Positions 16,953 to 26,269 of a stretch of 64,000 nucleotides of DNA are shown here, piece by piece. Source of the DNA: Candidatus Aquidulcis sp. (lineage in GTDB: Bacteria > Chloroflexota > Anaerolineae > UBA4142); the NCBI GenBank assembly GCA_020723345.1, contig DYJA01000024.1, forward strand, positions 1-64,000, read 5' to 3'. The position numbers and the translations under genes are program-made. Position 1 is the stretch's first letter. Each line of letters starts with the position of its first letter. Under the pieces are notes generated by a model that searched no databases, was not told the origin of the DNA, and saw only the letters and a program-made list of their open reading frames with translations.

Positions 16953-18452
16953 ATGCGTACGTGTTGGAACGATCTGCCGCTCCGTTTGCGACTCACCCTT
17001 TTGTACGTCGGTCTGCTTTTACTCTTGCTCGTCGCGCTCGGTGCGCTTCTCTATTTGAGCACGCGCGATTTTTTGATTTCGGCTACCGCCTTTCGCTTGC
17101 AAGTGTTGGCAAACACCTCGATCAGAGATCTAGCGTCGCCTCTGCCGCCCGGATCGCGCGGACGGTCATCGTCGCTCGGCGCGCGCGATCCGATCACGTC
17201 GACCATCGCGCAAGACATTCCCCCCTTCGCAATCGTCGCGCGCAATCTCGCGCGCGATCTGACCTGGCAAGACACGACCGCCGCCGTGTTCGATCGAACA
17301 GGCGCGCGGGTTGCCGACGGCAGTGAATTTTCCGATCAGCCGGCGCCTCCTTCCCCAGATCCATCCGTGCTGGCACGCGCGTTGAACGGCGAGCAAGTCA
17401 CGTACATCACGACGATGGCCGGACATGACACGCTCTCAATCCTCGCGCCGATTCATTTCCCGCGTCCCGACTCCGCCATCATCGGCGTCGTTCAGATGAG
17501 CGCGCTCTTGGATGTAGTGGATCAGGTGTTGCAGCGCCAACGCGCGCTGATCGTTTTGGGGACATGTCTCGCGTTGCTCCTCGCGACGTTCGGCGGTCTG
17601 TGGCTGACGCAATCCGCGCTCACGCCGCTGCGTTTGATGATCGCGACTTGCCGCCGCATCGCCGCTGGAGATTTGAGCCAGCGCGTCAATCTGCCGCATC
17701 GCAAAGACGAAGCCGGGCAACTCGCGACCGCGTTCGACGAGATGGTCGCGCGGTTGGACGATGCGTTTACCGCGCAGCGCCAATTCGTCGCCGACGCGTC
17801 GCATGAATTGCGAACGCCGCTCACGGCGATCAGTGGTTCGTTGGAAGTGTTGCTGCTTGCGCCCGAGGGCGACCCGGACACGATGCGGCGCGTTTTGCAC
17901 GGCATGCGGCGCGAAGTGCAACGCCTCACGCGCCTGGTGACCGATTTGCTCACGCTGACGCGTTTGGACACGCGCCGTCCACTGAATCTGCAATTGGTTG
18001 ATCTAATGGTGGTGGCGCGCGAAGTGGTGGAAAGCATCAAGCCGCTTGCTGGAGATCGCGCGATAGTTCTTGAAGCAGAGGGGAATCCAAAATGCGACGG
18101 TGACGCGGATCAGTTGAAGCAAGTGTTTTACAATTTGCTGGGCAACGCGATCCAATCAACGGACACGGAGCAGGGTTCGATTGTGCTGCGCGTTCAAGGG
18201 CAAGAGCGGACTGTCTGCGTCGCGGTCTCTGACAATGGAGTCGGGATTCCGGAACAGGCGCAGCCCCATATCTTTGAGCGATTTTATCGCGTGGACAAAG
18301 CGCGGACACGCGCAAGAGGCGGCAGCGGCCTGGGCCTCGCGATCGTCAAAGCGATCGTAGAGGGACACGGCGGGAGCATCGGTCCAGTGGAGAGCCAGGT
18401 TGGGCGCGGCACGGCGATTCGATTCACATTGCCGCGCCGCCATGGGGCTTAA
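16953..18452 (+). CDS. Two-component sensor histidine kinase
   Basis: A 499-aa membrane kinase. It has a first membrane helix (about 12-34), an extracytoplasmic sensor region (about 35-190), a second helix (about 192-215), HAMP (about 215-270), HisKA with phospho-acceptor His in DASHELRTPLTAI, and a HATPase domain with NLLGNAIQS, VSDNGVGIPE and GGSGLGLAIV. All catalytic boxes look intact. The ATG at 16953 has GGGAGG upstream and lies 3 bp after the regulator stop, so the two were an operon. Its cognate regulator is broken in this sequence, which leaves the output unclear. Confidence 0.9.
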   Translation: MRTCWNDLPLRLRLTLLYVGLLLLLLVALGALLYLSTRDFLISATAFRLQVLANTSIRDLASPLPPGSRGRSSSLGARDPITSTIAQDIPPFAIVARNLARDLTWQDTTAAVFDRTGARVADGSEFSDQPAPPSPDPSVLARALNGEQVTYITTMAGHDTLSILAPIHFPRPDSAIIGVVQMSALLDVVDQVLQRQRALIVLGTCLALLLATFGGLWLTQSALTPLRLMIATCRRIAAGDLSQRVNLPHRKDEAGQLATAFDEMVARLDDAFTAQRQFVADASHELRTPLTAISGSLEVLLLAPEGDPDTMRRVLHGMRREVQRLTRLVTDLLTLTRLDTRRPLNLQLVDLMVVAREVVESIKPLAGDRAIVLEAEGNPKCDGDADQLKQVFYNLLGNAIQSTDTEQGSIVLRVQGQERTVCVAVSDNGVGIPEQAQPHIFERFYRVDKARTRARGGSGLGLAIVKAIVEGHGGSIGPVESQVGRGTAIRFTLPRRHGA

Positions 18453-18484
18453 CCAAAAACCTCTGATCAAGACATTCTCGCCGC

Positions 18485-18762
18485 ACGCTATCCAGGAACC
18501 GTTCGCAAACGGCTTTAGCTTTCGGCGCGCGATTCCGCCAATCGTTTCAGGAAACGGGTCACCGGTTCTACCGGCGCGTGTTGCCTCCCATGTTGGTTCT
18601 ATGGGGCTTTATCTTCCAGCGCCTCAACCCCGATCACACCTCTTATGCGGCCTGGAGCTATCTCTCCAGTGATGCCGTCCGCGAACGCTTCGGGTTGGCT
18701 CCCCTCGCGCCCCAAGACCTCTCGAAGAGCAACTCCGCCTATTGTCAAGCGCGGAAACGGTC
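18485..18762 (+). pseudogene. IS4-like transposase N-terminal fragment
   Basis: A frame through 18566-18750 reads FYRRVLPPMLVLWGFIFQRL, then a Ser/Ala-rich segment, RFGLAPLAPQDLSKSNSAYC and QARKR. This resembles the N-terminal region of IS4-type transposases. After QARKR the similarity stops and the frame continues into unrelated sequence ending at 18847. The start is lost and there is no DDE core. I read it as a remnant left by insertion and deletion. It abuts the truncated DUF2148 gene on the other strand, which it may have damaged. Family assignment is from memory of the motif. Confidence 0.5.
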
Positions 18763-18817
18763 AAACTTTGCATGGTCCCATTACGTGACCGGGCGTTCCG
18801 GATGCATCATGCCGGAA

Positions 18818-19174
18818 CTACAATCTCGACAACACCCGCACTACTGATTTGAGCGCATATTTCGCGTACTCAGCGGCAGGAGGGGACAATATACGGTTGG
18901 TCGCGAGAGGTGGAGCCGATGGAAACACGTCACCGGTCTTGATTGACACAAGTGCCGATAAACCCGCGTCAAACCTTGTGCTGACTCTCGGCCCCACTGC
19001 AGTCCGCTTGACCTCTTTTGAGGCACATCTGAACGACTTGATCATTTCGTCGGCGAGACGCTTGAGATCGTCGTCCTCGATCACTTGTATCACGACGAAA
19101 TCCTTGCCGCCGGATTTGGGCGCAGTCCGCGCGGCGATTTCCATCAGGTCAATCACAGGTTGGAGGGGAGACAT
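18818..19174 (-). pseudogene. Truncated DUF2148 (ferredoxin-like) gene
   Basis: The first ~48 residues (VIDLMEIAARTAPKSGGKDF, then a segment with DDDLKRLADEMIKSF) resemble the N-terminus of DUF2148 proteins, which are usually ~170-190 aa with Cys-rich metal sites. From about 19030 the frame continues but shows no family similarity and only one Cys, so the 3' part is probably replaced by foreign DNA. AAAGGAG precedes the ATG at 19174. It lies 33 bp after the aldo/keto reductase gene on the same strand, so it was the third gene of that operon. An alternative is a short unrelated protein. Confidence 0.5.
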
Positions 19175-19206
19175 AGATGCTCCTTTGCTGAATTATTTCG
19201 ACGTTT

Positions 19207-20403
19207 TTATTTTTCTTTCTGTGCGCCAAGATGTTTGACGTACAGTTTGCCCTCCGCCAGAACTTGCTGAACGACCGGCATCCACTCGCTGATCGGAATA
19301 TTCTGCGGGCACTTGGTTTCGCAATCGAGACAAGTAATGCACGCGCTCGCCTGATTTTCGGCGGGAATCCATTGTTTGTACCAGCGGCGCATCGCGTCCG
19401 GTTTGTCGTAAATCATCCCCTCGTTGTATGCCGCAAAGACGCGCGGGATCGCGACATTGTTCGGGCAGGGCAAACAGTATTCGCATTGCGTACACGGAAT
19501 CGGACTGAGTTCGTTGTACTTGGCGCGCACGCGATCAAAGAGCGCGAGTTCGTCAGTCGTCAGCGCGTTGGCGCGCGATTTTTCCGCGCTCGCGATATTT
19601 TGTTCGACTTGTTCCAGCGTGCTCATGCCGCTCAGCACGACCGACACTTCGGGCTGGTGCCACAGCCATTGCAGCGCCCAATCAGCGGGTGTTCGGTTCA
19701 TAGTCGCGGCTTTAGCCGTATTCCAGATTTCCTGGATCGGCGCGGGTGGGTCGACGAGTTTGCCGCCGAGCAACGGTTCCATGACGACGACCGCCAATCC
19801 TTTCGCCGCGGCGTACTGCAACCCTTTTGTCCCGGCTTGATTCTCGATGTCCATGTAGTTGTATTGAATCTGGCAGAACGTCCACGCGTACGCGTCGACG
19901 ATTTCTTGAAAGACCGTCAACTTGTCGTGAAACGAAAACCCGAGATCGCGGATGCGTCCATCGGCGATGGCGCGTTCAGCCCACGCGAGCACACCCAGGT
20001 CGCGCATCTTCAGCCAACGTTCCTGGTTCAATCCGTGCAGCAGATAGAAATCGATGTGAGCGGTCTGTAATTTTTGCAATTGCTCGTTCAACAATTTGTC
20101 GAAATCTTCTGTCGTTTCGACTTTCCAGCAGGGCAATTTGGTCGCCAGCCGAATCTTTTCCCGATAGCCATCCTTGAGCGCGCGCCCAAGGAACAATTCG
20201 CTGTTGCCGCCGTGATACGGGTACGCGGTATCGAGATAATTGACGCCATGATCAATCGCATAGCGCACCATCCGCGTCGCTTCCGGCTCGTCGATCTTTG
20301 CGCTGTCGCCATCCAAGATCGGAAGACGCATACACCCGAAACCGAGCGCCGAAACTTGCCAATCGAGTTTCCCGAATTTACGATACTTCATCTTGTGTAA
20401 CAT
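19207..20403 (-). CDS. Aldo/keto reductase with C-terminal 4Fe-4S ferredoxin domain
   Basis: A 398-aa fusion. Residues 1-290 are an AKR TIM barrel with Asp58, Tyr63 (DTAYPY), Lys89 (ATKL) and His in LLHGL. Residues 300-385 carry two Cys clusters, CTQCEYCLPCPNNV and CITCLDCETKCPQNI, for two iron-sulfur clusters. This subfamily is widespread in anaerobes; the physiological substrate is mostly unknown. Iron-sulfur clusters suggest electron transfer from a redox partner rather than only NADPH. The start overlaps the radical SAM stop by 26 bp; ATG at 20391 is an alternative. Together with the radical SAM and DUF2148 genes it forms a redox operon. Confidence 0.9.
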   Translation of the reverse strand: MLHKMKYRKFGKLDWQVSALGFGCMRLPILDGDSAKIDEPEATRMVRYAIDHGVNYLDTAYPYHGGNSELFLGRALKDGYREKIRLATKLPCWKVETTEDFDKLLNEQLQKLQTAHIDFYLLHGLNQERWLKMRDLGVLAWAERAIADGRIRDLGFSFHDKLTVFQEIVDAYAWTFCQIQYNYMDIENQAGTKGLQYAAAKGLAVVVMEPLLGGKLVDPPAPIQEIWNTAKAATMNRTPADWALQWLWHQPEVSVVLSGMSTLEQVEQNIASAEKSRANALTTDELALFDRVRAKYNELSPIPCTQCEYCLPCPNNVAIPRVFAAYNEGMIYDKPDAMRRWYKQWIPAENQASACITCLDCETKCPQNIPISEWMPVVQQVLAEGKLYVKHLGAQKEK

Positions 20404-22138
20404 CCTCTTTCACCAACCACGCCGGAAACGGTTTGCCCGATTCGCGCAAATGACTCGCGTACAAAAAGCGATTCACGTCGTGGAGATAAAATTGCCCAAA
20501 CCGTTTGCCTGGCAAAACATCGAGCAATCGTTCGACAAGCGTGCGCGCCATGTTTTCGTCCAGCCCTGATTCGAGTTCGTACTCGAAATAGATCGCCAAA
20601 TCGCGATCGTTTTTTTCGACAACGCGCCTGACGCCGAACTTGCCCGGATTCTGGTGCACCGGCGAATAGCGTTCCAAAACAAACTCGCCGGGCGACGCCG
20701 AATGAATCGAATCCTGGTGCGCGTAGATAAAGTTGACCGTGGCTTGCGCGTCGTCCATCGTTTCAGTCGGAAAGCCGAAAAAGAAAAACGTGTGATTCCA
20801 GATTCCGGCGTGCGCGCCTTCTTTCAAAACACGGCTCATCGTCTCGCGTTGCGTCCCTTTGACCATGTGTTGAATCATGCGCTCCGACGCGGTCTCCAAG
20901 CCAAAAAGCAACATTCGACAACCGCCGCGCGCCATGCTCTCCAGCAATTCGCGCGTCAATGCTTTTTCAAAACGCGCGCAGCCGCACCAATGCACTGGCG
21001 AACCTTGTTCCGCAAGCCGCGCCGAAAGATCGCGGAGCGTGCGCGGCGGGATCGCTTCGTCGGCAAAGAAAATGTGGCGCGCGCCATATTTCTTTTGGAG
21101 CATCGCGATTTGTTCGACGATTTGTTCGACCGGCAGCAGATGGAATCCCTTGCCCGCGCCATAGCCGACATTGCAGAACGTGCACCTGCCGTGATAGCAG
21201 CCATGCGCGGTGATGAGCGGCAGCACGCGTTCGGGGACGAGGTAACGGTCGAGCGGCAGTCCGTCGAAATCGGGTTGAACCAGCGCGGGTGAATCTGGCT
21301 GCTCCAGCGCTGGATTCATGCGAATGTTGTCGCCTTGTTTATAAATCAAGCTGGGGACTAGCGCAAGATTTCGATTACCATTCAACGCTTCAGCCAAACG
21401 CAAAAACGGCGTTTCGCCGTCAAAGACAATCGCGCTGTCAATCAAATCGAACAGCGCCGGCGTTTGCGGAATCTGCTCGCGCAACATCGTGACGTGCGGA
21501 CCGCCGATCGTGACGTGACAGCCCAGCCCGGCTTGCTTGATGAGATGCGCGAGTGTCATCGCCGCGAGCATCTGCCCCATCGTCGGAATTGAAATACCGA
21601 CGACGTCAGGTTGTGCGCGCGCGATGTCGTTCAGAATGCCACGCTGGAAAATATCGAGGAAGATATTGTGGCGAGGATCGCGCGCGGCTTGCAACAACGC
21701 GCGGCTGCCGTCGACCGGGGCAGCCGGTTGGTAATTCAGGAGATCGAGTTGCGCCGGATGAAATGGCAACGCAGCCAGATCGAGCGCCTGCGCGATGACC
21801 GCAAACGCCGCCAAACTTTTTTCGCCATCGTAAAACGCGGGACTCCGAAATACATTTTTTGCCGCGTCAACTTGCGCGGCGAGCGCGGGACCTTCCGCGA
21901 ATGCCCACTTGATTCGGTCGGGGAGATCGCGCTGACGCGCGCGCGGGAAGTCGGCGCGGAGGCGATCAATCGTCTGTTCGAGATACGCGCGGCTCAAGAT
22001 CGTGTCGTACGTTTCGATGTTCAGATCGCGCTGAACGACCTCGACTCCTTGTGCGCGCAGAAAAGAAGCAAGCACCGGCAATGCCAGGTGCGGCATCGCC
22101 GGGATCCATTGCGGTGGAAAGATCAGGAATATTTTCAT
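20378..22138 (-). CDS. B12-binding radical SAM protein
   Basis: A 586-aa protein with an N-terminal cobalamin-binding Rossmann region (about 1-250; GISIPTMGQ and HVTIGGPHVT fit the B12 domain) and a radical SAM barrel (about 300-500). The cluster motif is GCYHGRCTFC (CX4CX2C), common in this class. The DxHxxG of classical methylcobalamin binding is not seen, so B12 binding may be base-on or lost. Such proteins perform methylations or ring chemistry on unknown substrates. The gene overlaps the aldo/keto reductase gene and is read divergently from the TetR operon. Confidence 0.88.
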   Translation of the reverse strand: MKIFLIFPPQWIPAMPHLALPVLASFLRAQGVEVVQRDLNIETYDTILSRAYLEQTIDRLRADFPRARQRDLPDRIKWAFAEGPALAAQVDAAKNVFRSPAFYDGEKSLAAFAVIAQALDLAALPFHPAQLDLLNYQPAAPVDGSRALLQAARDPRHNIFLDIFQRGILNDIARAQPDVVGISIPTMGQMLAAMTLAHLIKQAGLGCHVTIGGPHVTMLREQIPQTPALFDLIDSAIVFDGETPFLRLAEALNGNRNLALVPSLIYKQGDNIRMNPALEQPDSPALVQPDFDGLPLDRYLVPERVLPLITAHGCYHGRCTFCNVGYGAGKGFHLLPVEQIVEQIAMLQKKYGARHIFFADEAIPPRTLRDLSARLAEQGSPVHWCGCARFEKALTRELLESMARGGCRMLLFGLETASERMIQHMVKGTQRETMSRVLKEGAHAGIWNHTFFFFGFPTETMDDAQATVNFIYAHQDSIHSASPGEFVLERYSPVHQNPGKFGVRRVVEKNDRDLAIYFEYELESGLDENMARTLVERLLDVLPGKRFGQFYLHDVNRFLYASHLRESGKPFPAWLVKEDVTQDEVS

Positions 22139-22202
22139 GATCAGTCAATCCCCAATTACACCCGACTGCCCTGCCGACCCGCCGAAGGTGTTTTGATCCC
22201 AC

Positions 22203-22231
22203 TTGACAATTCGGCCAATTCAGAGTAAGAT
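22203..22231 (+). promoter_or_regulatory. Sigma-70 promoter of the TetR-ABC operon
   Basis: TTGACA at 22203-22208 and TAAGAT at 22226-22231 are separated by 17 nt. Transcription would start near 22238, about 39 nt before the TetR start codon. Confidence 0.7.
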
Positions 22232-22236
22232 ACGTA

Positions 22237-22260
22237 TGACCATTTTAGCATAAATAGTCA
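22237..22260. promoter_or_regulatory. Putative TetR operator
   Basis: A 24-bp imperfect palindrome with half-sites TGACCATTT and AAATAGTCA (8 of 9 positions symmetric) and a 6-bp centre. It covers the predicted transcription start just after the -10 box, and the TetR gene begins 16 bp downstream. This is the expected place for autorepression. Confidence 0.65.
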
Positions 22261-22276
22261 CACAGTCGAGGTACGG

Positions 22277-22879
22277 ATGCCAAAAGCATTTTCGGAAAAG
22301 GAAAAAGACGTCATTCGCCAGCAGATGCGTGAGAAGAGCAAACGCCTTTTCGAAGTGCATGGGCTGAGAAAGACCAGCGTGGACGACATCACGCGGGCGG
22401 TCGGCATTTCCAAAGGCGCCTTCTATCTGTTCTACGAATCCAAAGAAGTGCTATTTCTTGAAATCATGGAGCAGATGGAGTCTGAACTACGCGAGAGTAT
22501 TTTGGCGCAGACGCTCCAGCCCAAAGCGAATGCCCGCGAAAACGTGCGCCGGATCCTCAGCAGTTTTCTGCTCACCTATGACGCTTATCCCCTGCTCAAG
22601 AGTTTTAGCCAATCTGATTTTGATTATCTCCTGCGCAAACTCCCCGCCGAGCGCGCACAGCAGCATTTCAATCGGGATAAGAATTTCTTTGACAACCTGA
22701 TCAAGAAGGTCAAGCGCGAGGGAATCGCGCTCAAGGTCTCTCCGCGCGTCGCCATGAACCTAATTCTGAGTTTGTTCTTGCTGAGTCTTCATCGCGAAGA
22801 ACTTGGCGACGTCTATGCGGAAACCATGAAGATTCTGACTGATCTAGTAGCGGGCTACATCACAGAAGGTGTCACATGA
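22277..22879 (+). CDS. TetR/AcrR-family transcriptional regulator
   Basis: A 200-aa repressor with an N-terminal helix-turn-helix domain (about 12-60; LRKTSVDDITRAVGISKGAF then YLFYESKEVLF) and an all-alpha ligand domain. Genes of this type next to ABC exporters usually repress them until a toxic ligand binds. GAGG lies 5 nt before the ATG. The stop overlaps the ATPase start by 4 nt. The promoter and palindromic operator just upstream support autoregulation of the three-gene operon and perhaps control of the divergent radical SAM gene. Confidence 0.93.
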   Translation: MPKAFSEKEKDVIRQQMREKSKRLFEVHGLRKTSVDDITRAVGISKGAFYLFYESKEVLFLEIMEQMESELRESILAQTLQPKANARENVRRILSSFLLTYDAYPLLKSFSQSDFDYLLRKLPAERAQQHFNRDKNFFDNLIKKVKREGIALKVSPRVAMNLILSLFLLSLHREELGDVYAETMKILTDLVAGYITEGVT

Positions 22880-23787
22880 ACTTTGCCATCGAAACCAATG
22901 GGTTATCGAAATTTTACAGCCAGGTGCGCGCCGTTGATTCAGTCAACCTACGAGTCAAGCCGGGAGAGATTTACGGCTTCATCGGACTCAACGGCGCGGG
23001 CAAGACAACAACGATTCGCGCTTTGTTAGGCATGATCCGTCCGAGCGCAGGATCAGTTCAAGTGCTGGGTCAACAAGTCGGTCCGAATGGACGCGGTCCA
23101 TGGTCGCGGGTGGGTCATCTGGTCGAGCAACCGGCTGCCTATCCCGAATTGACCGTTCGTGAAAATCTAGAGATCGCCCACCGATTGCATCACATTCCCG
23201 ACAAAAACGCGACCGCACGCGTCATCGAGCAACTGGCTCTCGCCGCGTATGCGGATCGAAAAGCCGGCATTCTTTCGACCGGCAATCTCCAACGCCTGGG
23301 ACTCGCGCGCGCGTTATTGCACGAACCCGAGTTGCTGATTCTCGACGAACCCGCCAACGGACTCGACCCGGCGGGTGTGGTAGAAATTCGTGAACTCCTC
23401 GCGCGACTTGCGCACGAAAAAGGCGTGACTGTGTTCATGTCGAGTCACATTCTAACCGAAGTGGATCGCCTCGCCACGCGCATCGGCATCATCCACAAAG
23501 GTCGCTTGATCGAAGAACTCGACGCGGAGAAACTGGAAGCGTTACGTTCGCACCGCTTGGAGATCAGAACGCGCGATCTTCAAGCCGCGCAGCGCGCGCT
23601 TGCAAAAGCCGGATTTGCCGCGAAAGCAAACGAAAGCACGATTTTCTTGAACGACGCGCGCGCCATCGCCACACCGGAAGAGGCGGCAACTATCCTGGTC
23701 AACGCCGGAACGCCTCCATTTCGGCTCGCGGTGGAACAAGAAGATCTCGAAAATTACTTTCTGCGCTTGACGGGAGAAAAAACATGA
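22876..23787 (+). CDS. ABC-2-type exporter ATPase
   Basis: A 303-aa ATPase. Walker A is GLNGAGKTTT (about 38-47), Walker B LLILDEPANGLDP and H-loop MSSHILTEVDRL. The signature is LSTGNLQRLGLA, close to but not the usual LSGGQ, as is common in the antibiotic/bacteriocin exporter class. A C-terminal ~80-residue extension (about 220-303) follows the nucleotide-binding domain, as in CcmA/DrrA-like subunits. It overlaps the TetR gene and the permease gene by 4 nt each, so all three are translationally coupled. Substrate unknown. Confidence 0.92.
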   Translation: MNFAIETNGLSKFYSQVRAVDSVNLRVKPGEIYGFIGLNGAGKTTTIRALLGMIRPSAGSVQVLGQQVGPNGRGPWSRVGHLVEQPAAYPELTVRENLEIAHRLHHIPDKNATARVIEQLALAAYADRKAGILSTGNLQRLGLARALLHEPELLILDEPANGLDPAGVVEIRELLARLAHEKGVTVFMSSHILTEVDRLATRIGIIHKGRLIEELDAEKLEALRSHRLEIRTRDLQAAQRALAKAGFAAKANESTIFLNDARAIATPEEAATILVNAGTPPFRLAVEQEDLENYFLRLTGEKT

Positions 23788-24572
23788 ACGTGTTCCTCTC
23801 TGCTTTTTGGGCTGAATCGCTCAAAGCGCACCGCTCCAAAATATCGTTGCTCACAACCATTGGATTTTTGATCTTGCCACTTGCAGGCGGGCTATTCATG
23901 ATCATCTTGAAGAATCCTGAGCAAGCGCGTGCGATGGGATTGATCAGCACCAAAGCCCAGCTCACCGTGGGTGTCGCCGATTGGCAAGCCTTTTTTGGAA
24001 TGCTCTCACAGGGAATCGCCGCTGGGGGCGCTATAGTGTTCGCGCTGATCACATCCTGGGTCTTTGGGCGCGAGTTTTCCGATCATACCGCGAAAGAATT
24101 ACTGGCACTTCCCACGCCGCGCTGGGTCATCGTCGGCGCAAAGTTTGGGTTGATTGCGCTGTGGATCCTGGGACTTGCTCTCCTGATCTTCGTGGTCGGG
24201 CTTGGCGTCGGAACGGCAGTGGATATTCCAGGTTGGTCCCTCGCGTTAGGTTGGTCCTCCTTTTGGACTGTATTGCTCACGACTCTCCTGAACTTTATGC
24301 TCATGCCGCTCGTCGCTTGGTTTGCGAGTATGGGACGCGGCTACCTCCCGCCCCTGGGCTGGACAATTCTTGCGATGGTGTTTGCCAACATCTTCAGCGT
24401 CCTGGGCTGGGGCGATTGGTTCCCGTGGGCTGTTCCTGTGCTGACGAGCATGATGTACGGCACGCGCGCCCAGGATATTGGATTACATAGTTACGTGTCG
24501 GTCGCGCTGACATTCATAGCCGGACTGATCCTCACGTTCCATTGGTGGCGCAGCGCAGATCAATCACGATAA
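23784..24572 (+). CDS. ABC-2-type exporter permease
   Basis: This 262-aa membrane protein has about six hydrophobic helices (around 22-42, 75-95, 125-150, 155-180, 187-210 and 235-255) and the ALPTPRWVIVGAKF-like coupling region found in ABC-2 permeases (here LLALPTPRWVIVGAKFGL). It partners the ATPase encoded immediately before. No soluble domain is visible. The gene ends 10 bp before the convergent stop of the next minus-strand gene, with no clear terminator in that gap. Confidence 0.88.
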   Translation: MNVFLSAFWAESLKAHRSKISLLTTIGFLILPLAGGLFMIILKNPEQARAMGLISTKAQLTVGVADWQAFFGMLSQGIAAGGAIVFALITSWVFGREFSDHTAKELLALPTPRWVIVGAKFGLIALWILGLALLIFVVGLGVGTAVDIPGWSLALGWSSFWTVLLTTLLNFMLMPLVAWFASMGRGYLPPLGWTILAMVFANIFSVLGWGDWFPWAVPVLTSMMYGTRAQDIGLHSYVSVALTFIAGLILTFHWWRSADQSR

Positions 24573-24582
24573 TTTTCTCCGT

Positions 24583-26262
24583 CTATTGTCCTCTCCGCAC
24601 GCGAATCGAAAAAGCGTGTTCGATCGGCGTGACGAACGCCATCAACACTCGAACGTGTTGCGGCGCGAGTTCCGCATCGCGCATCTGCCAGATCCGGTGC
24701 GCGTCCGCGCCGGGTCCGATTTCGATCACATCATCGCCGTAGCGCATCAAACCAAAACCGCGTTTGAGGAAAACGATTTGCCCGGCTTGCGGCTTTAAGC
24801 ACGTGTCCTCGGTTTCCCAGATGCCGCCCGGCGAAAAATCGAACGCGATTTGCGCGACGACGCGGTCGAGACCATCGAGCGTTTTGTAACACAGGTCAAA
24901 GCCGCGCTCGACTTTGCGGACGGTCAGCGTACTCGTAAGCGGCGGCAATCGGCGCAGCGCGCGTTGCGCGATCATCGCGTCGTACTGCCCCGGCGGCACC
25001 GGCTGACCGAGTGGCAGTTCGTATCCCGGTCGGCGCGCGCGTCCCAGTCCTTCAGAGTGAAAAGTCGCCGTATCGCCCTGTACGTCGAGCGCGTCGCCGA
25101 TGAACCAACCGCACGCCGTACCGAAATAGTTCGCGGAGATTTTGACCGACGATAGTTCGGCTTGCCCAAAGCGCAGGTTCAGCAAACGCGTCACACCGCG
25201 AAAGAACGACGCGCTGAGCGCGCCGCGCCGGACGCGCCAAATGCCATTGTGCGAAAAGTACCGCGCGAAATCTTCTGGCAGCGATGCTTCAACTTGCTCC
25301 GGCTCACCGAATTTTCGCAGGATGTAAAACATCCACGCCGCGCCGCCGACGCCGCGCTCACTCGCTTTTTCCCAAAGCATTTGCGCCGCGCGCACGAATA
25401 CCGGATTGGGATCGCGCGCCGCGCTGTGCAAAAACGCTGGCGCGAGTCCGAGCGGTACGCTCGCCACGCCGTAATCCTGACGATGCGAGAGACCTGTTTC
25501 GATTGTACCGTCGGCGTGAAGCAAATGCAAATTCCAATTCAGATTCGCGGTGACGGTCGCGCGCGCAGTCGGACAGTCCCAATGATCCGCGAGCAGCAGC
25601 AGCGACCGGTCGCACACGGAATCGTAGATGCCCGAACTGCGCTCGATGTACGCGCCATCCGCGTCAATGTCGAATCCTTCCGCGATGTACGCCTCGATCG
25701 TTTGCCTGACCGGCAAATCGGGAAACAATGCTCCGGCTTGCGCGAGCGCGGACGCGATCACCCAGCGATGATTCGGCGTGTGGAATCCGCCGGTCAACAT
25801 TCCCGGCACCGCGCGCCGGACAAATCGCTCGACTTTTTCAAGGAACGTTGCGAACGCCGCATCGCGCTGCGCGAGCGGACGCGCCAGCTCGATCAGCGCG
25901 CACAAGGTCTGGACGACAAAGCCGGTATCGGGGCTGGAATCGTAGTTGCAGTCGCGCAGATCAATCAAGCCGCTCGGACGCTGGACGCGCAACAGATAAT
26001 CAATCGCGATTGTCGCGCGCGTGAGCAAATCCGCTGGCGCAATCTCGGACGCGTATTCGCGCGATTCGGCATGAGCCAAATACAAGTACGCGCAACCCGC
26101 GATGAAGGGCGTGGTCGTCACATGACTTGGATCCGCCAAGCCCCACTCAGCGCGAATAACCCCGCCGCAGTCAGGATGCGCGGGATCGGTAATCTGACGC
26201 GGGAAGGTGGCGTGGAGGGAGTGGGAGAGCGTGTGGAGAACTCTGATTAGGGTCAAGTACAC
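24583..26262 (-). CDS. Large (alpha/alpha)-barrel-like protein, possible polysaccharide lyase
   Basis: A 559-aa protein I cannot place in a named family. Residues ~1-330 look like helical hairpins (LTRATIAIDYLLRVQRPSG, TPNHRWVIASALAQ, YIERSSGIYDSVCDRSLLLL), as in heparinase II/III and other (alpha/alpha) toroids. Residues ~340-559 look like a beta-sandwich with Trp/Gly-rich strands. This two-part layout is typical of alginate or heparin lyases. No signal peptide is visible, so it would act in the cytoplasm on imported oligosaccharides. It is the last gene of the minus-strand catabolic run. Function is inference from fold and neighbourhood. Confidence 0.6.
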   Translation of the reverse strand: MYLTLIRVLHTLSHSLHATFPRQITDPAHPDCGGVIRAEWGLADPSHVTTTPFIAGCAYLYLAHAESREYASEIAPADLLTRATIAIDYLLRVQRPSGLIDLRDCNYDSSPDTGFVVQTLCALIELARPLAQRDAAFATFLEKVERFVRRAVPGMLTGGFHTPNHRWVIASALAQAGALFPDLPVRQTIEAYIAEGFDIDADGAYIERSSGIYDSVCDRSLLLLADHWDCPTARATVTANLNWNLHLLHADGTIETGLSHRQDYGVASVPLGLAPAFLHSAARDPNPVFVRAAQMLWEKASERGVGGAAWMFYILRKFGEPEQVEASLPEDFARYFSHNGIWRVRRGALSASFFRGVTRLLNLRFGQAELSSVKISANYFGTACGWFIGDALDVQGDTATFHSEGLGRARRPGYELPLGQPVPPGQYDAMIAQRALRRLPPLTSTLTVRKVERGFDLCYKTLDGLDRVVAQIAFDFSPGGIWETEDTCLKPQAGQIVFLKRGFGLMRYGDDVIEIGPGADAHRIWQMRDAELAPQHVRVLMAFVTPIEHAFSIRVRRGQ

Positions 26263-26269
26263 CTGCTAC

